A DNA stretch of 64,000 bases, from positions 1,426,001 through 1,490,000 of the forward strand of contig CP087969.1 of NCBI GenBank assembly GCA_024703915.1. Direction: 5' to 3'. The notes under the pieces were generated by a model. That model was not told the origin of the DNA, did no database searches, and was given only the letters and a program-made list of their open reading frames with translations. A program made the translations under genes and the position numbers. This document shows positions 31,783 through 41,316 of the stretch, one piece after another. Numbering within the stretch: the first letter of the stretch is position 1; each line of letters begins with the position of its first letter. The stretch is from Massilia sp. H-1 (lineage in GTDB: Bacteria; Pseudomonadota; Gammaproteobacteria; Burkholderiales; Burkholderiaceae_D).

Positions 31783-33044
31783 ATGACCGATATCCAGCTG
31801 ATCGCCGCCGTCCTGTTCGGACTGGCCCTGGCCCACACCTTCGCCGCCAAGTCCTTCGAACGCCTGGCCGACCGCTATCCGCGCCATGCTTAAGCCTGTT
31901 CCACTTCTTCGGCGAAGTCGAGGTCGTGTTCGGACTGTGGGCCCTGGTCCTGATCGTGGCGATGGCCATCGTCTCCGGCGGCAGCGCCGCCATCACGTAC
32001 GCGGAAAACCCGCACCTACACCGAACCGCTGTTCGTGTTCGTCATCATGGTGGTGGCCGCCTCCAAGCCCGTGCTCGAAACCATCCGCGCCCTGGTCGAT
32101 GCGACGGCCCGCCTGACGCCGCTGCGCACGGCCGTGGTCCGCGTCTGGCTGTGCCTGGCGCTGGTGCCGCTGATCGGCTCCTTCATCACCGAACCGGCCG
32201 CCATGACGCTGGCCGCGCTCATGCTCGGCCCGCTGATCTTCCGCCAGGGCATTCCCGAATGGCTGGAAGTACGCCGCGCTCGGCGTGCTGTTCGTCAACA
32301 TCTCGATTGGCGGCACGCTGACCTCGTTTGCCGCGCCGCCGGTCCTGATGGTCGCCTCCGCCTGGAACTGGGACAGCGCCTTCATGGCCACCCACTTCGG
32401 CTGGAAATCGGCGCTGGCGGTCCTGATCAATGCCACCGTGGTCACCTTCATGCTGCGCAGCCATGTCAGCGACGACGCGCCCGGCGCGCCCCGCCCCGCC
32501 CGGATTCCGCCGCTGGTGGCCCTGATCCACCTGGCCTTCCTGGGCGGGGTGGTCGGCTTTGCCCACCACCCAGTCATTTTCATGGGCCTGTTCATGTTCT
32601 TCCTCGGCTTTACCAAGGCCTACGAGCAATATCAGAACCCCCTGATCCTGAAGGAAGGCTTGCTGGTCGGCTTCTTCCTGGCTTCTAGCCTGGTGGTGCT
32701 GGGCGGCATGCAGCAATGGTGGTTGCAGCCGATCGTCTCCGGCCTCGGGCCGACCGCCCTGTTCTTCGGCGCCACCGCGCTGACCGCCATCACCGACAAT
32801 GCCGCCCTGACCTACCTCAGGTTCGCTCATTGCCTAAGCATGAGCGAGCAGGCCAAGTACATGCTGGTGGCTAGGCGCCGTGGTGTGCTGGCGGCCTGAC
32901 CGTGATCGCCAACGCGCCCAATCCGGCTTAGGCGTCTCGCTGCTGCGCGAAGGCTTCAACGACAACGAGATCGGCTTCGGCAGCCTGTTGCTGGGCGCCA
33001 TTCCGCCGACCGTGGTGGCGATGCTGGCCCTGTTCCTGCTGTAG
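31783..33044 (+). CDS. Putative Na+/H+ antiporter, membrane protein
   Basis: About 418 residues with ten or more membrane helices, for example IQLIAAVLFGLALAHTFAAK, FFGEVEVVFGLWALVLIVAM and FMGLFMFFLGFTKAYEQYQN. Conserved polar motifs include FITEPAAMTLAALMLG, TSFAAPPVLMVA, TAITDNAALTYL and VIANAPNPAG, matching the putative Na+/H+ antiporter family of proteobacteria (Na_H_antiport_3 type). It would exchange sodium for protons at the inner membrane. Slips are at 31886 (GCTTAAGC), near 32018, 32270, at 32832 (GCCTAAGC), 32869 (GCTAGGC) and 32928 (GCTTAGGC). The TAG at 33042-33044 could itself be a scar, so the exact C-terminus is uncertain. Confidence 0.88.
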
Positions 33045-33106
33045 GCGCGGCACAGTTTGACCCCGGTCAACCGCTGAGGCCGCCACACGCGCCACTATTT
33101 CCGCTA

Positions 33107-33130
33107 GCGCCGCCTGCTCAGGGGCGGCGC
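33107..33130. other. GC-rich stem-loop upstream of the metalloprotease gene
   Basis: A perfect 8-bp stem GCGCCGCC/GGCGGCGC with an 8-base loop, just before the protease ribosome-binding site (GGAGGA). There is no T-run. It may be a weak terminator for the antiporter gene or a leader structure. Confidence 0.45.
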
Positions 33131-33146
33131 ACGCGGAGGATTTGCC

Positions 33147-34565
33147 ATGGACCGTCGTGTCGCCCTACCCATCCTTGCCCCGGCCCAGCCGCCGGTCGGC
33201 TACATTCCCACCCCCACTGCCGCCTACCGCCAGCACCGCAAGACGGCCGCGGTGCTGCTCGAACCGGGGCCGCCGCGCCATCCGCCCGGCGCCGAACCGT
33301 TGCCGGTGCCGTTCGGCCTGGGCGCGCGTGCTGATGTGGAAGCAGGATCCCTCGGTCGGTGAAATCGGCACGCGCAAGGTGTTTCTGCCCGGACTGGTGC
33401 TGGACGGTCCGCGCGACGCCCGCATCACCTTCGGCCAGCCGGGCATCGCCGCGGTCAGCCCGAACGCCTTCGGCGACTACGTCACCATGCCCGACACCCC
33501 GCAGTTCGACGCCGTCCACACCTACGCCGTGGTGCGCCTGACCCTGACCATGTACCAGCGCGCCCTGGTAGGCGGCAGCGGCGACACGCCCCTGCCCTGG
33601 CAATGGAACGACAGCGTCAACACCGAGCCGCTGGTGATCTACCCCTACGGCTTGCCGAACGTGATGAACGCGTTCTACAGCCGCACCCAGGCTTGCCTCA
33701 AGTTCGGCGACTTCATGCCTACTTCTACCAGGCCACCCGCATGTACACCTGCCGCTCGTTCGACATCGTCGCGCACGAGACCGCGCACGCCGTGCTCGAC
33801 GGCCTCAAGCCCGCCTGGCTGCTGGCCGACAATCCGCCCCAGACCGGCGCCCTGCACGAAGCCTTCGGCGACCTGACCGCGATCTTCCTGACCCTGTCCC
33901 AGCTCGACCAGTGCGAAGCGATCGTGGCCCAGACCCGGGCCCGCCTGCACGACAAGACCTTCCTGGCCGACATTGCCGAGCAGTTCGGCCTGGCGCTGGG
34001 CCGTTCCAACGGCTTGCGCAACGCCGACAACGACATCACGCTGGCCCAGGCGGGCGCCGAAGTGCACGCCATTTCGCAGGTCTTTACGGGCGCCATCTAC
34101 GACATCCTGGCCGACCTGTTCGCGCTCGAACGCGATCCCGCGCGCCGCGACGACGCGCTGGTGCTGCACCAGGTCGGCGCCACCCTGCGCGGGCTGGTGC
34201 TGCGCGCGCTGATCGCCGCGCCCGACCACGCGGCCCTGTACGCGGACGTGGTCAACGCCATGCTGCGCCTGGCGGTGGAAGACGGCTTGCCGGTCGCCAC
34301 CCGCAACGCGATCCGCAACCGCTTCGTGCAGCGCGCCGTGGTGCAGGGGCTTAGGCCGACCGGGACCACGTGGCGGGCGTCGACCTGTTGCCGGGCGTGC
34401 AGGATGCGCCGGGCGCGGTCCAGGACCGGCGCGCCTGCTGCGGCACCATGAACCTGGCCGAGTATTACGACGTCGAAGCTTTGCTCGATGTCGAGCGGCT
34501 GCAGCTGAGCGCCTGGTGCGCTTAGCCATGGCCGCAGCGCACCGCAACCGGAGGAGACACCATGA
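33147..34565 (+). CDS. Gluzincin-type metalloprotease
   Basis: About 472 residues. The zinc motif HETAH lies in FDIVAHETAHAVLDGLKP (near 33770); the third-ligand region GALHEAFGDLTAIFLTL follows about 30 residues later, as in M4-like proteases. A conserved downstream block EVHAISQVFTGAIYDILADL is present. There is no signal peptide, so export, if any, is non-classical. Slips are near 33330, 33720 and at 34348 (GCTTAGGC). The apparent TAG at 34523 is probably a scar of GCCGGC; restoring it moves the stop to 34563-34565, overlapping the next gene (ATGA). The start ATG 33147 has GGAGGA upstream. The pairing with an emfourin-like gene supports a protease role. Confidence 0.8.
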
Positions 34566-34842
34566 AAATCACAGCCCACTGCTCGGGCGGCTCTCAGCGG
34601 CCAAGCCGAACACTACCAGGTCGACACGGCGCATCTGCGCAACGGCCCCTGCATCGAAGCCCTGCTCTCGAGCCTGGAATACCTGCCGCAGCCGGCGCCG
34701 GACGCGCTCGGGGCCGACATCGGCCGCTGGCAAATCACGCTCGACAACGGCCGCCAGCAGCACACGGTCGCCTTCGCCGAAGACGGCAGCGCGGCCGCCG
34801 AACCCTGGCACGCTGCTCGCGCAGTTGCGGGCAAGCAGCTGA
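34562..34842 (+). CDS. Emfourin-like protease inhibitor
   Basis: About 93 residues. The pattern MKITAHCSGGFSGQAEHYQV, DTAHLRNGPCIEALL, WQITLDNGRQQHTVAFAED, then a short helix LLAQLRASS fits the emfourin (protealysin-inhibitor) family: an SGGF start, VDTxxL, and a final beta pair. Such proteins inhibit M4-family proteases and are usually encoded beside them. Its ATG overlaps the repaired stop of the protease gene. Slips occur near 34595 and 34810. The assignment rests on pattern and neighbourhood, not on a search. Confidence 0.75.
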
Positions 34843-34924
34843 ACAGCGGTTTTTACCGTTAAAAAATCGTCAACATGCACACCGCGCCTTGTATTTGCTT
34901 ATGTGGATTGTGTATAAGCCTAAT

Positions 34925-34953
34925 TTGTGGGAATAAGCGAATTGCCTTAAAAT
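34925..34953 (+). promoter_or_regulatory. Sigma70-like promoter for the ferredoxin gene
   Basis: TTGTGG, 17 bases, TAAAAT, about 50 bases before the fdxA start codon. The -10 matches five of six consensus bases and the -35 four of six. Confidence 0.5.
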
Positions 34954-35001
34954 ACAGTGCTTTGCTCTAGCAGGCAGCACCCCTTCTTTGATAGGACTGT
35001 T

Positions 35002-35328
35002 ATGACCCACGTTGTCACCGAATCGTGCATCGCATGTCGTTATACCGATTGCGTCGATGTATGCCCGGTAGATTGTTTCCGGGAAGGCCCGAATTTCCTG
35101 ACTATCGACCCTGACGAGTGCATCGACTGCGCCGTGTGCGTGGCCGAATGTCCGGTCAACGCCATCTTCGCCGAAGAAGATGTGCCTAAGCCGATCAGCA
35201 GCAATTCATCAAGATCAACGTTGAACTGGCGCGCGCCTGGCCATCGATCACCAAGACCAAGCTTAGCCCTGCCAGATGCCGAGCAGTGGAAAGACGTCAA
35301 GAACAAGCTGGACCAGCTGGTCCGCTAG
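35002..35328 (+). CDS. fdxA: Seven-iron ferredoxin FdxA
   Basis: About 107 residues, the usual FdxA size. The N-terminal cluster motif [17 protein letters not shown] and the second motif [16 protein letters not shown] bind one 3Fe-4S and one 4Fe-4S cluster. The C-terminal tail ends [15 protein letters not shown]. It is a cytoplasmic low-potential electron carrier. Scars at 35184 (GCCTAAGC, expected PADQQQF) and 35262 (GCTTAGCC, expected TKPALPDA) break the tail. It is followed 30 bases later by ferredoxin-NADP reductase, its probable redox partner. Confidence 0.95.
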   Translation: MTHVVTESCIACRYTDCVDVCPVDCFREGPNFLTIDPDECIDCAVCVAECPVNAIFAEEDVPKPISSNSSRSTLNWRAPGHRSPRPSLALPDAEQWKDVKNKLDQLVR

Positions 35329-35358
35329 AAAGCGCTCTTCGCGCAACGGGATTTACGC

Positions 35359-36456
35359 ATGTCTATTAGCGCCACCCACGATACTGGCAGCATCGCTGCC
35401 AACAGCACTTTTGCTTGCGCCATCGATACCGATGCCGTGATCATCGGCGCCGGGCCGGTCGGCCTGTTCCAGGTCTTCGAACTGGGCCTGCTGGAAATCA
35501 AGGCCCACGTGATCGATTCGCTGCCAGCCGTGGGCGGACAATGCGTCGAACTCTATCCCGACAAACCCATCTACGACATTCCCGCGGTCCCGGTGTGCAC
35601 CGGCCAGGAACTGACCGACAACCTGCTCAAGCAGATCGAGCCGTTCGAGCCGACCTTCCACCTGGGCCAGGAAGTGACCGGCGTGCAGCGCCGCGAAGAC
35701 GGCCGCTTCAACGTCGAAACCTCGACCGGCACCCGCTTCATCACCAAGACCATCTTCATCGCGGTAGGCGTCGGCTCGTTCCAGGCGCGCACCATCAAGG
35801 TGGACGGCATCGACGTGTTCGAAGGCACCCAGCTGCACTACCGCGTCAAGGACCCTTCCCTGTTCGAGGGCAAGAATCTGGTCATTTGCGGCGGCGGCGA
35901 CTCGGCCCTGGACTGGGCGCTCAATTTCGTCGGCAAGGCCGAATCGGTGGTCTTGCTGCACCGCCGCGACGACTTCCGCGCCAGCCTAGCCTCGGTGGCC
36001 AAGATGAAGGCCCTGTGCGACGCGTTCGAAATGCAACTCATTACCGGCCAGGTCACCGGCTTCGACACCAAGGACGGCACCCTGACCGAAGTCAAGGTCA
36101 CCGGCGCCGACGGCGTCACCCGCCGCGTGCCGCTCGACATGCTGCTGGTCTTCTTCGGTTTGTCGCCAAAACTGGGCCCGATCGCCGAATGGGGCCTCGA
36201 TATCGAACGGCGCCAGCTCAAGGTCCAGAACACGGAAAAGTTCGAAACCAATGTGCCGGGCATCTTCGCCGTGGGCGACATCAACACCTATCCGGGCAAG
36301 AAGAAACTGATCCTGTCGGGCTTCCACGAAGCCGCGCTGGCCGCTTTCGGCGCTGCACCATATATCTTCCCCGACAAGAAGATCCACATGCAGTACACGA
36401 CCACGTCGCCCAAGCTGCACAAGATCCTCGGGGTCGAAAGTCCGGTATTCGACTGA
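35359..36456 (+). CDS. Ferredoxin-NADP+ reductase (thioredoxin-reductase-like type)
   Basis: 365 residues, one of the few long genes here without a break. FAD-binding [19 protein letters not shown] is near the start; [20 protein letters not shown] follows; the NADPH-binding [13 protein letters not shown] is mid-protein; [20 protein letters not shown] is the second FAD contact. It lacks the CxxC redox pair of thioredoxin reductase, which marks it as the TrxR-like ferredoxin-NADP reductase. It moves electrons between NADPH and ferredoxin in the cytoplasm. The adjacency to fdxA supports this pairing. A strong terminator follows. Confidence 0.94.
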   Translation: MSISATHDTGSIAANSTFACAIDTDAVIIGAGPVGLFQVFELGLLEIKAHVIDSLPAVGGQCVELYPDKPIYDIPAVPVCTGQELTDNLLKQIEPFEPTFHLGQEVTGVQRREDGRFNVETSTGTRFITKTIFIAVGVGSFQARTIKVDGIDVFEGTQLHYRVKDPSLFEGKNLVICGGGDSALDWALNFVGKAESVVLLHRRDDFRASLASVAKMKALCDAFEMQLITGQVTGFDTKDGTLTEVKVTGADGVTRRVPLDMLLVFFGLSPKLGPIAEWGLDIERRQLKVQNTEKFETNVPGIFAVGDINTYPGKKKLILSGFHEAALAAFGAAPYIFPDKKIHMQYTTTSPKLHKILGVESPVFD

Positions 36457-36482
36457 CATTGTTCAGTAACTCGCGCAACAAG

Positions 36483-36510
36483 TGCCCCGCTCAGCCGGGG
36501 CATTTTTTTT
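36483..36510 (+). terminator. Rho-independent terminator after ferredoxin-NADP reductase
   Basis: A stem TGCCCCG/CGGGGCA with a 6-base loop followed by eight T. Confidence 0.9.
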
Positions 36511-36713
36511 ATCCGTTAGCTAGCTCATAAACGCAGTGCAGCATTGTGTGTTAAAACTGCTTATCGCTTACGGATTCCTTACGCGAAAGTCCGGTGATGC
36601 TGGATTTCCAATAGGCACCCAAAATTGCAGGTTGGCGCTCTCAAATAGCCTATAATTAATTGGCGGGCGCTGCAAACGATTGCAAGCCAACCGATTATCT
36701 TGAAGGAATATGT

Positions 36714-37956
36714 ATGCTTTACCAACTGCACGAGATGCAACGCTCATTCCTGACTCCGCTGATGCAATGGGCGGACGCCTCAGCCAAGTTATTCTCGAAC
36801 CCGGTTTCCCCCCTGGCGCATACTCCCTTCTCCCAGCGCATCGCCGCGGGATACGAGCTCATGTACCGCCTCGGCAAAGACTACGAAAAACCTGCCTTTG
36901 ACATTCGATCTGTCGACATCAACGGCGAAAATGTCGGCATCATGGAGCGCACGGTCGAAGAGCGCCCCTTCTGCAAACTGCTGCATTTCAAGAAAGATCT
37001 GAGCGAAAAGCAGATCGCCAAGCTCAAGCAGCCTAAAGTGCTGGTGGTCGCGCCGCTGTCCGGCCACCACGCCACGCTGCTGCTGCGGACACCGTGCGCG
37101 CCCTGTTGCTTGAACACGACGTTTATATTACCGACTGGACCGATGCGCGCATGGTCCCGGCATCGGACGGCGCCTTCCACCTGGACGACTATATCTTCTA
37201 CGTGCAGGATTTCATTCGCCTGCTGGCACCCGATCTGCATGTGATTTCCGTGTGCCAGCCAACGGTGCCGGTGCTGGCGGCGATCTCGCTGATGGCCAGC
37301 GCCAAGGATCCGCAACTGCCGAAAACCATGACCATGATGGGCGGCCCGATCGACCCGCGCCGCTCGCCGACCGCCGTCAACGACCTGGCGATCGAAAAGA
37401 GCTTCTCGTGGTTCGAGAACACCGTGATCTACTCGGTGCTTAGGCCAACTACCCTGGCTACGGCCGCCGCGTGTATCCGGGCTTCCTGCAGCACGCCGCT
37501 TCATCGCCATGAACCCGGGCCGCCACGCGCAGAGCCACCGCGAGTTCTACATGCACCTGGTGACGGGCGACGACGAACCGGCAGAAGGCCACCGCAAGTT
37601 CTACGACGAGTACAACGCGGTGCTCGATATGCTTAAGCCGAATACTATCTGGACACGATCAAGACCGTGTTCCAGGAATTCAGCCTGCCGAAGGGCACCT
37701 GGATGGTCGGCGGCAACCTGGTGCGTCCGCAGGACATCACCACGGTGGCGCTGTTCACGGTCGAGGGCGAGCTGGACGACATCTCCGGCGCCAAGCCAGA
37801 CCCAGGCCGCGCATGACCTGTGCAGCGGCATCCCGGCCGACATGCAGCAGGATTATGTGGCGCCTGGCGCCAAGCCACTACGGCATCTTCTCAGGCCGTC
37901 GCTGGCGCGAGACGATCTGCCCGAAGATCGGCGAATTCATTCGCAAGCATGGTTAA
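36714..37956 (+). CDS. phaZ: Intracellular polyhydroxyalkanoate depolymerase PhaZ
   Basis: About 412 residues. The start MLYQLHEMQRSFLTPLMQWA and LAHTPFSQRIAAGYELMYRL are hallmarks of intracellular PHB depolymerases. The catalytic nucleophile is the Cys of VISVCQPTVPVLA (near 37250), with Asp in VEGELDDISGAG and His in PGAGHYGIFSG. It mobilises PHB granules to hydroxybutyrate oligomers. Scars at 37438 (GCTTAGGC), 37631 (GCTTAAGC), 37790 (GCCAAGC) and 37870 (GCCAAGC) and slips near 37085 and 37497 split the frame; the expected residues (VPANYPG, MPAEYYLD, GAGQTQAA, GAGHYGIF) are clear in each case. A ribosome site GAAGGA precedes ATG 36714. Confidence 0.95.
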
Positions 37957-37960
37957 ACAA

Positions 37961-37987
37961 AATGCCGCGTACAACGCGGCATTTTTT
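37961..37987 (+). terminator. Rho-independent terminator after phaZ
   Basis: A perfect 10-bp stem AATGCCGCGT/ACGCGGCATT with a 3-base loop, followed by T residues. Confidence 0.9.
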
Positions 37988-38039
37988 CGTCTGGCCCCAA
38001 GGAATTAGCACCACTTCAATCAAGAATCCACGCCATCGT

Positions 38040-38110
38040 CCTCGCGAAGGCGGGGACCCATAGCACGTTACCGAATTCGGCAACGTGCTATAGCCCCCGC
38101 CTTCATGAGG
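38040..38110. repeat. Imperfect long palindrome (REP-like) between phaZ and the RnfB-type gene
   Basis: The left arm CCTCGCGAAGGCGGGG, then CATAGCACGTTACC, pairs with GGCAACGTGCTATAG and CCCCCGCCTTCATGAGG around the centre GAATTC, with a few mismatches. The GGCGGGGAC head is typical of intergenic palindromes seen widely in proteobacteria. No gene lies inside. Confidence 0.8.
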
Positions 38111-38129
38111 GCGATGTCAGGCGACTATA

Positions 38130-38803
38130 ATGTCGCATATGAGCAAACCCCTCGCCGATCAGGTCGAAGATCTCCTGCCCCAAACCCAGTGCACCAAGTG
38201 CGGGTTCAGCGGCTGCCGTCCGTACGCGGGAAGCGATCGCCGACGGCACGGCCAACATCAACCAGTGCCCGCCCGGCGGCATGGAAGGCGTGCGCCGCCT
38301 GTCCGCCCTGACGGGCCGCCCCGTCATCGCGATCAACCCGGTCAACGGCATCGAGCGCTCGCGCCCGGTCGCCTTCATCGATGAAGCCATGTGCATCGGC
38401 TGCACGCTGTGCATCCAGGCTTGCCCGGTGGACGCCATCCTCGGCGCGACCAAGCAAATGCACACGATCTTGCCCAGCCTGTGTACCGGCTGCGACCTGT
38501 GCGTCGCGCCCTGCCCGGTCGCCTGCATTTCGATGCTGCCGATCACGGGCGAGCGCAGCGGCTGGGATGCCTGGACCCAGGAGCAGGCCGACGCGGCCCG
38601 CGAGCGCCACGATTTCCGCGCCATGCGCCTGCAGCGAGAACGCGACGAGAACGACGCACGCCTGGCCGCCAAGGCCGTCGCCAAGATGAAGGAAGTGGTC
38701 GCCCAGGACAGCAACACGCCGGAAGAGCTGGCGGAGAAAGAGCGCAAGCGCGCCATCATCGCCGCCGCGATGGAACGCGCGCCTGAAAGCACAAGGTCAA
38801 TGA
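38130..38803 (+). CDS. rsxB: RnfB-type ferredoxin (electron transport complex subunit B)
   Basis: About 225 residues. The N-terminal 4Fe-4S motif [16 protein letters not shown] ends at the later Cys in INQCPPGG; then come two ferredoxin motifs [16 protein letters not shown] and [17 protein letters not shown] long charged helical tail follows. It resembles RnfB but lacks the N-terminal membrane segment, as in the short form common in Burkholderiales, which commonly sits beside nth. One extra G near 38231 and two missing bases near 38782 shift the frame; the repaired end is RLKAQGQ with a stop overlapping the nth ATG. ATG 38139 is an alternative start. Confidence 0.9.
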
Positions 38804-39448
38804 ATCCCGCCAAACGACAGCAAATCTTCGAGCGCCTGCGCGCCGCCAATCCTTCGCCGAAAACCGAGCTTGAATACACGACCCCGTTCGAACTGCTGAT
38901 TGCCGTGCTGCTGTCGGCGCAGGCGACCGACGTCGGCGTGAACAAGGCCACGCGCAAGCTGTACCCGGTCGCGAACACGCCGCAGGCGATACTCGATCTG
39001 GGACTGGACGGCCTGGAAGGAATACATCAACACCATCGGCCTGTATCCGACCAAGGCCAAGAACGTGATCGCGACCTGCCAGATCCTGGTGGACCGGCAC
39101 GGCGGCGAAGTACCGCGCACACGCGAAGAACTCGAAGAGCTGCCGGGCGTCGGCCGCAAGACCGCCAACGTGGTCTTGAATACGGCGTTCGGCGAACTGG
39201 CGATGGCGGTCGACACGCACATCTTCCGCGTCTCGAACCGCACGAAAATCGCGCCGGGCAAGGATGTGGTGGAAGTCGAACACAAGCTGATGAAGTTCGT
39301 GCCGAAGGAGTTCCTGCTCGATGCCCACCACTGGCTGATTCTGCACGGCCGCTATACCTGCATCGCGCGCAAGCCGAAGTGCTGGAATTGCGTGATTGCC
39401 GATCTGTGCGAGTTCAAGCAAAAGACGCCGACGCCTGAAGGCGTCTAG
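38800..39448 (+). CDS. nth: Endonuclease III (DNA glycosylase/AP lyase)
   Basis: About 216 residues. The helix-hairpin-helix [14 protein letters not shown] holds the catalytic Lys, the essential Asp is in [12 protein letters not shown], and the C-terminal 4Fe-4S motif C-x6-C-x2-C-x5-C is in [17 protein letters not shown]. It removes oxidised pyrimidines in base-excision repair. One extra G near 39020 (GGAAGGAATAC, expected EEYINTIG) shifts the frame. The start overlaps the repaired stop of the ferredoxin gene (ATGA). Confidence 0.96.
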
Positions 39449-39454
39449 AACTGA

Positions 39455-39535
39455 TCATGTGCCATCGTCCTTGTAATAGACCTCATAGATGGCAAGCTCG
39501 CCGCCTCTGTTCATGACGCGATAATTCCAGGGCAT
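39455..39535 (-). CDS. Very small protein, possibly truncated
   Basis: 26 residues: MPWNYRVMNRGGELAIYEVY then YKDDGT. A strong ribosome site AGGAAGG lies five bases upstream of the ATG, so the start looks real. The N-terminus resembles a family of ~60-residue cytoplasmic proteins beginning MPWNYRV, so this copy may be cut short by the TGA at 39455-39457, either truly or by an indel. It is convergent with nth. The role is unknown. Confidence 0.4.
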   Translation of the reverse strand: MPWNYRVMNRGGELAIYEVYYKDDGT

Positions 39536-39646
39536 ATTTTCCTTCCTGGAAGTTGGATATCTGGCGACGACAAGGCTGCGCTACGCCTGGCCAAAGACGG
39601 CAGTCAATCATCCTACGACCAGCTCGTCGGCTTTAGGGCACCAGGA

Positions 39647-40275
39647 TCAACGCGCTTGAACTGAACACCATTTGTCCTTGTTGGCGCGATATCGGGCAGG
39701 GGCACCCGGGTCACTGGCGACGCTGCAAAGGTAGGCCGCGGCATCCTTGTTTTCAAGCGCCGCTGCCTCGAGAAGCAAAGCATGCCTGCCGAAACCGTAA
39801 CGGCCACCATACGCTGGCCACGCTGAAGCCTCGTACTCAGCTTGTTCTTTTGGCGCCTCGGAACCGATCAGCATCGCCAGCGCGTACATCGCTTCCGGAT
39901 CTTTTTCCCTGACACGTTCGTGCAGTATTCTTGCTTGTTCGAGCGCAGCTGTCGCGACCAAGGCAGGACCGTGCCGTGCTGTAGATACGCCGTCCGGCTT
40001 CTTCACTTGAGGCAGGCAAGCCTTGAACAGGTCTTCAACTTTCAGTTTCTTGCCTTCCTGCTCAACGGCCAAAGCACGCATGCACAGTATCAGGTGACGA
40101 AGGTCAGATTTTTTTGAAACGCTTAAGCGATTTCGCCCAAAGCAGTCACCAAGCCCGCTTGTTCCGCTGACGCCGCCTGCAGCCAGGCGACGGCGGCATC
40201 TTCCTTCGTCAGGCCGCTGGCAAGGGCAAACTGGCTCGCAATAAGTAGAGCCGAAAATACTAGAATCTGTTTCAT
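39647..40275 (-). CDS. Exported hypothetical protein
   Basis: About 208 residues. The signal peptide MKQILVFSALLIASQFALAS is followed by a largely helical, Ala-rich protein with repeats of the type LLLEAAALENKDAAAYLCSV and DPEAMYALAMLIGSEAPKEQ, suggestive of Sel1/TPR-like helices. It contains four Cys. GCTTAAGC at 40121 breaks the frame. It ends DKWCSVQAR. It leads into a run of small accessory genes on the same strand. No named family is recognised. Confidence 0.65.
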
Positions 40276-40331
40276 TGATCGAACCGGGGCGAGCAAAATT
40301 CATCGAGAAAGTCGAGGGACCTTGGCGCTTT

Positions 40332-40757
40332 CTACACATCATGCAAAAGAAAATCCAGCGACTGCATGCGCAAATCCTTGACGGCTGCTACGCACGAGGC
40401 ATCCAGGATATGCTGAAGAAATGCCTGGGTGTCGTCGTCCTGCAGCCATTCATTCCCTGAAACAAGGGATACCTGGTCTGCATCATAGCGGCAAGACATG
40501 CGCAACTGCTGCATCCGATCGTATTCGCCATCTTCGTCGTTGAAGGAGAATTGGCGAGTGAGACTAATCGAAACACATTGATCCCAAGGATACGGCCCGC
40601 CCCATTCGAACAACAGCATGTCGCCGTCTGCATGTTTAGGACACCCTTCAATTTCGGTATCTGCATAAAATGCTACGAATGCGTCGAGCGCGGTTGCCAA
40701 CGCTGTCCCGGGAGGGATTTTTTTCCCGAGTTCTTCGACTGCTTGCTTGGGTGTCAT
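40332..40757 (-). CDS. Hypothetical cytoplasmic protein
   Basis: 141 residues, intact. It is acidic, with the segment DGDMLLFEWGGPYPWDQCVS, SISLTRQFSFNDEDGEYDRM and QLRMSCRYDADQV. It has no signal or membrane segment. The acidic, Trp-rich make-up and the position beside SUKH, macro and DUF4272 genes resemble immunity proteins of polymorphic toxins, but I recognise no family. It is nine bases downstream of the next gene on the strand. Confidence 0.6.
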   Translation of the reverse strand: MTPKQAVEELGKKIPPGTALATALDAFVAFYADTEIEGCPKHADGDMLLFEWGGPYPWDQCVSISLTRQFSFNDEDGEYDRMQQLRMSCRYDADQVSLVSGNEWLQDDDTQAFLQHILDASCVAAVKDLRMQSLDFLLHDV

Positions 40758-40766
40758 GCGTGCCTT

Positions 40767-41144
40767 TTAATGTTGAGAGTGGGAGCCGGAATCCCCAGCG
40801 ATATCGTCGAAAACGTCGGAAGGGTCCTTCTGACACAAATACACGAACCGGATGCCTGGTCGGCCACTTCCAAGCACGTGGCCTAATGGGGTTTCCAATG
40901 GAACGCGCAGCCGGGGCGCTTGCCATTGCTGAGCCAGCACGCCAAGTGGGCTGGGCCCATCCCCGGAACAAGAGACGATCCAGGTTGCGGCGCCACCCGC
41001 AATACCTGGCAAGTAACTCGATTTCAGCTCGGTCAGAATGACCCCGATTTCAGCCGCTGAATCTGCATCGATCTCCATTGCATGAGACTCGATATCGTCG
41101 CCAGCATGAACACTGTCGCGATCCAGTTGAATAGATACGAGCAT
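40767..41144 (-). CDS. Hypothetical cytoplasmic protein
   Basis: About 125 residues, intact. Very acidic N-terminal half (LDRDSVHAGDDIESHAMEID) followed by a beta-rich half (ATWIVSCSGDGPSPLGVLAQ, GRPGIRFVYLCQKDPSDVF). It has no signal peptide. The spacing to the 141-residue gene is nine bases, so the two are probably co-transcribed. It is immunity-like in composition only. Confidence 0.6.
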   Translation of the reverse strand: MLVSIQLDRDSVHAGDDIESHAMEIDADSAAEIGVILTELKSSYLPGIAGGAATWIVSCSGDGPSPLGVLAQQWQAPRLRVPLETPLGHVLGSGRPGIRFVYLCQKDPSDVFDDIAGDSGSHSQH

Positions 41145-41316
41145 CAAAGACCCCCTTGCTTAGGAAAGTGTACATTCACGTCTCACCGCTTTACCAGTTA
41201 ACCTTGAGCAGAGGATGCTTCGACTTAAGGTTCCAATGGCAGCAGGCGGGAGCGTCAGATCCGCGGACCTGGGCATGCTCCTCGCGCCCATGTGCGCCGC
41301 CACATTTCAGCCTGAA

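Noticed and set aside
33042-33044. TAG ending the antiporter as a certain stop
   Set aside because: The context GTAGGC is also seen in scars, so it is used only as the likeliest end.
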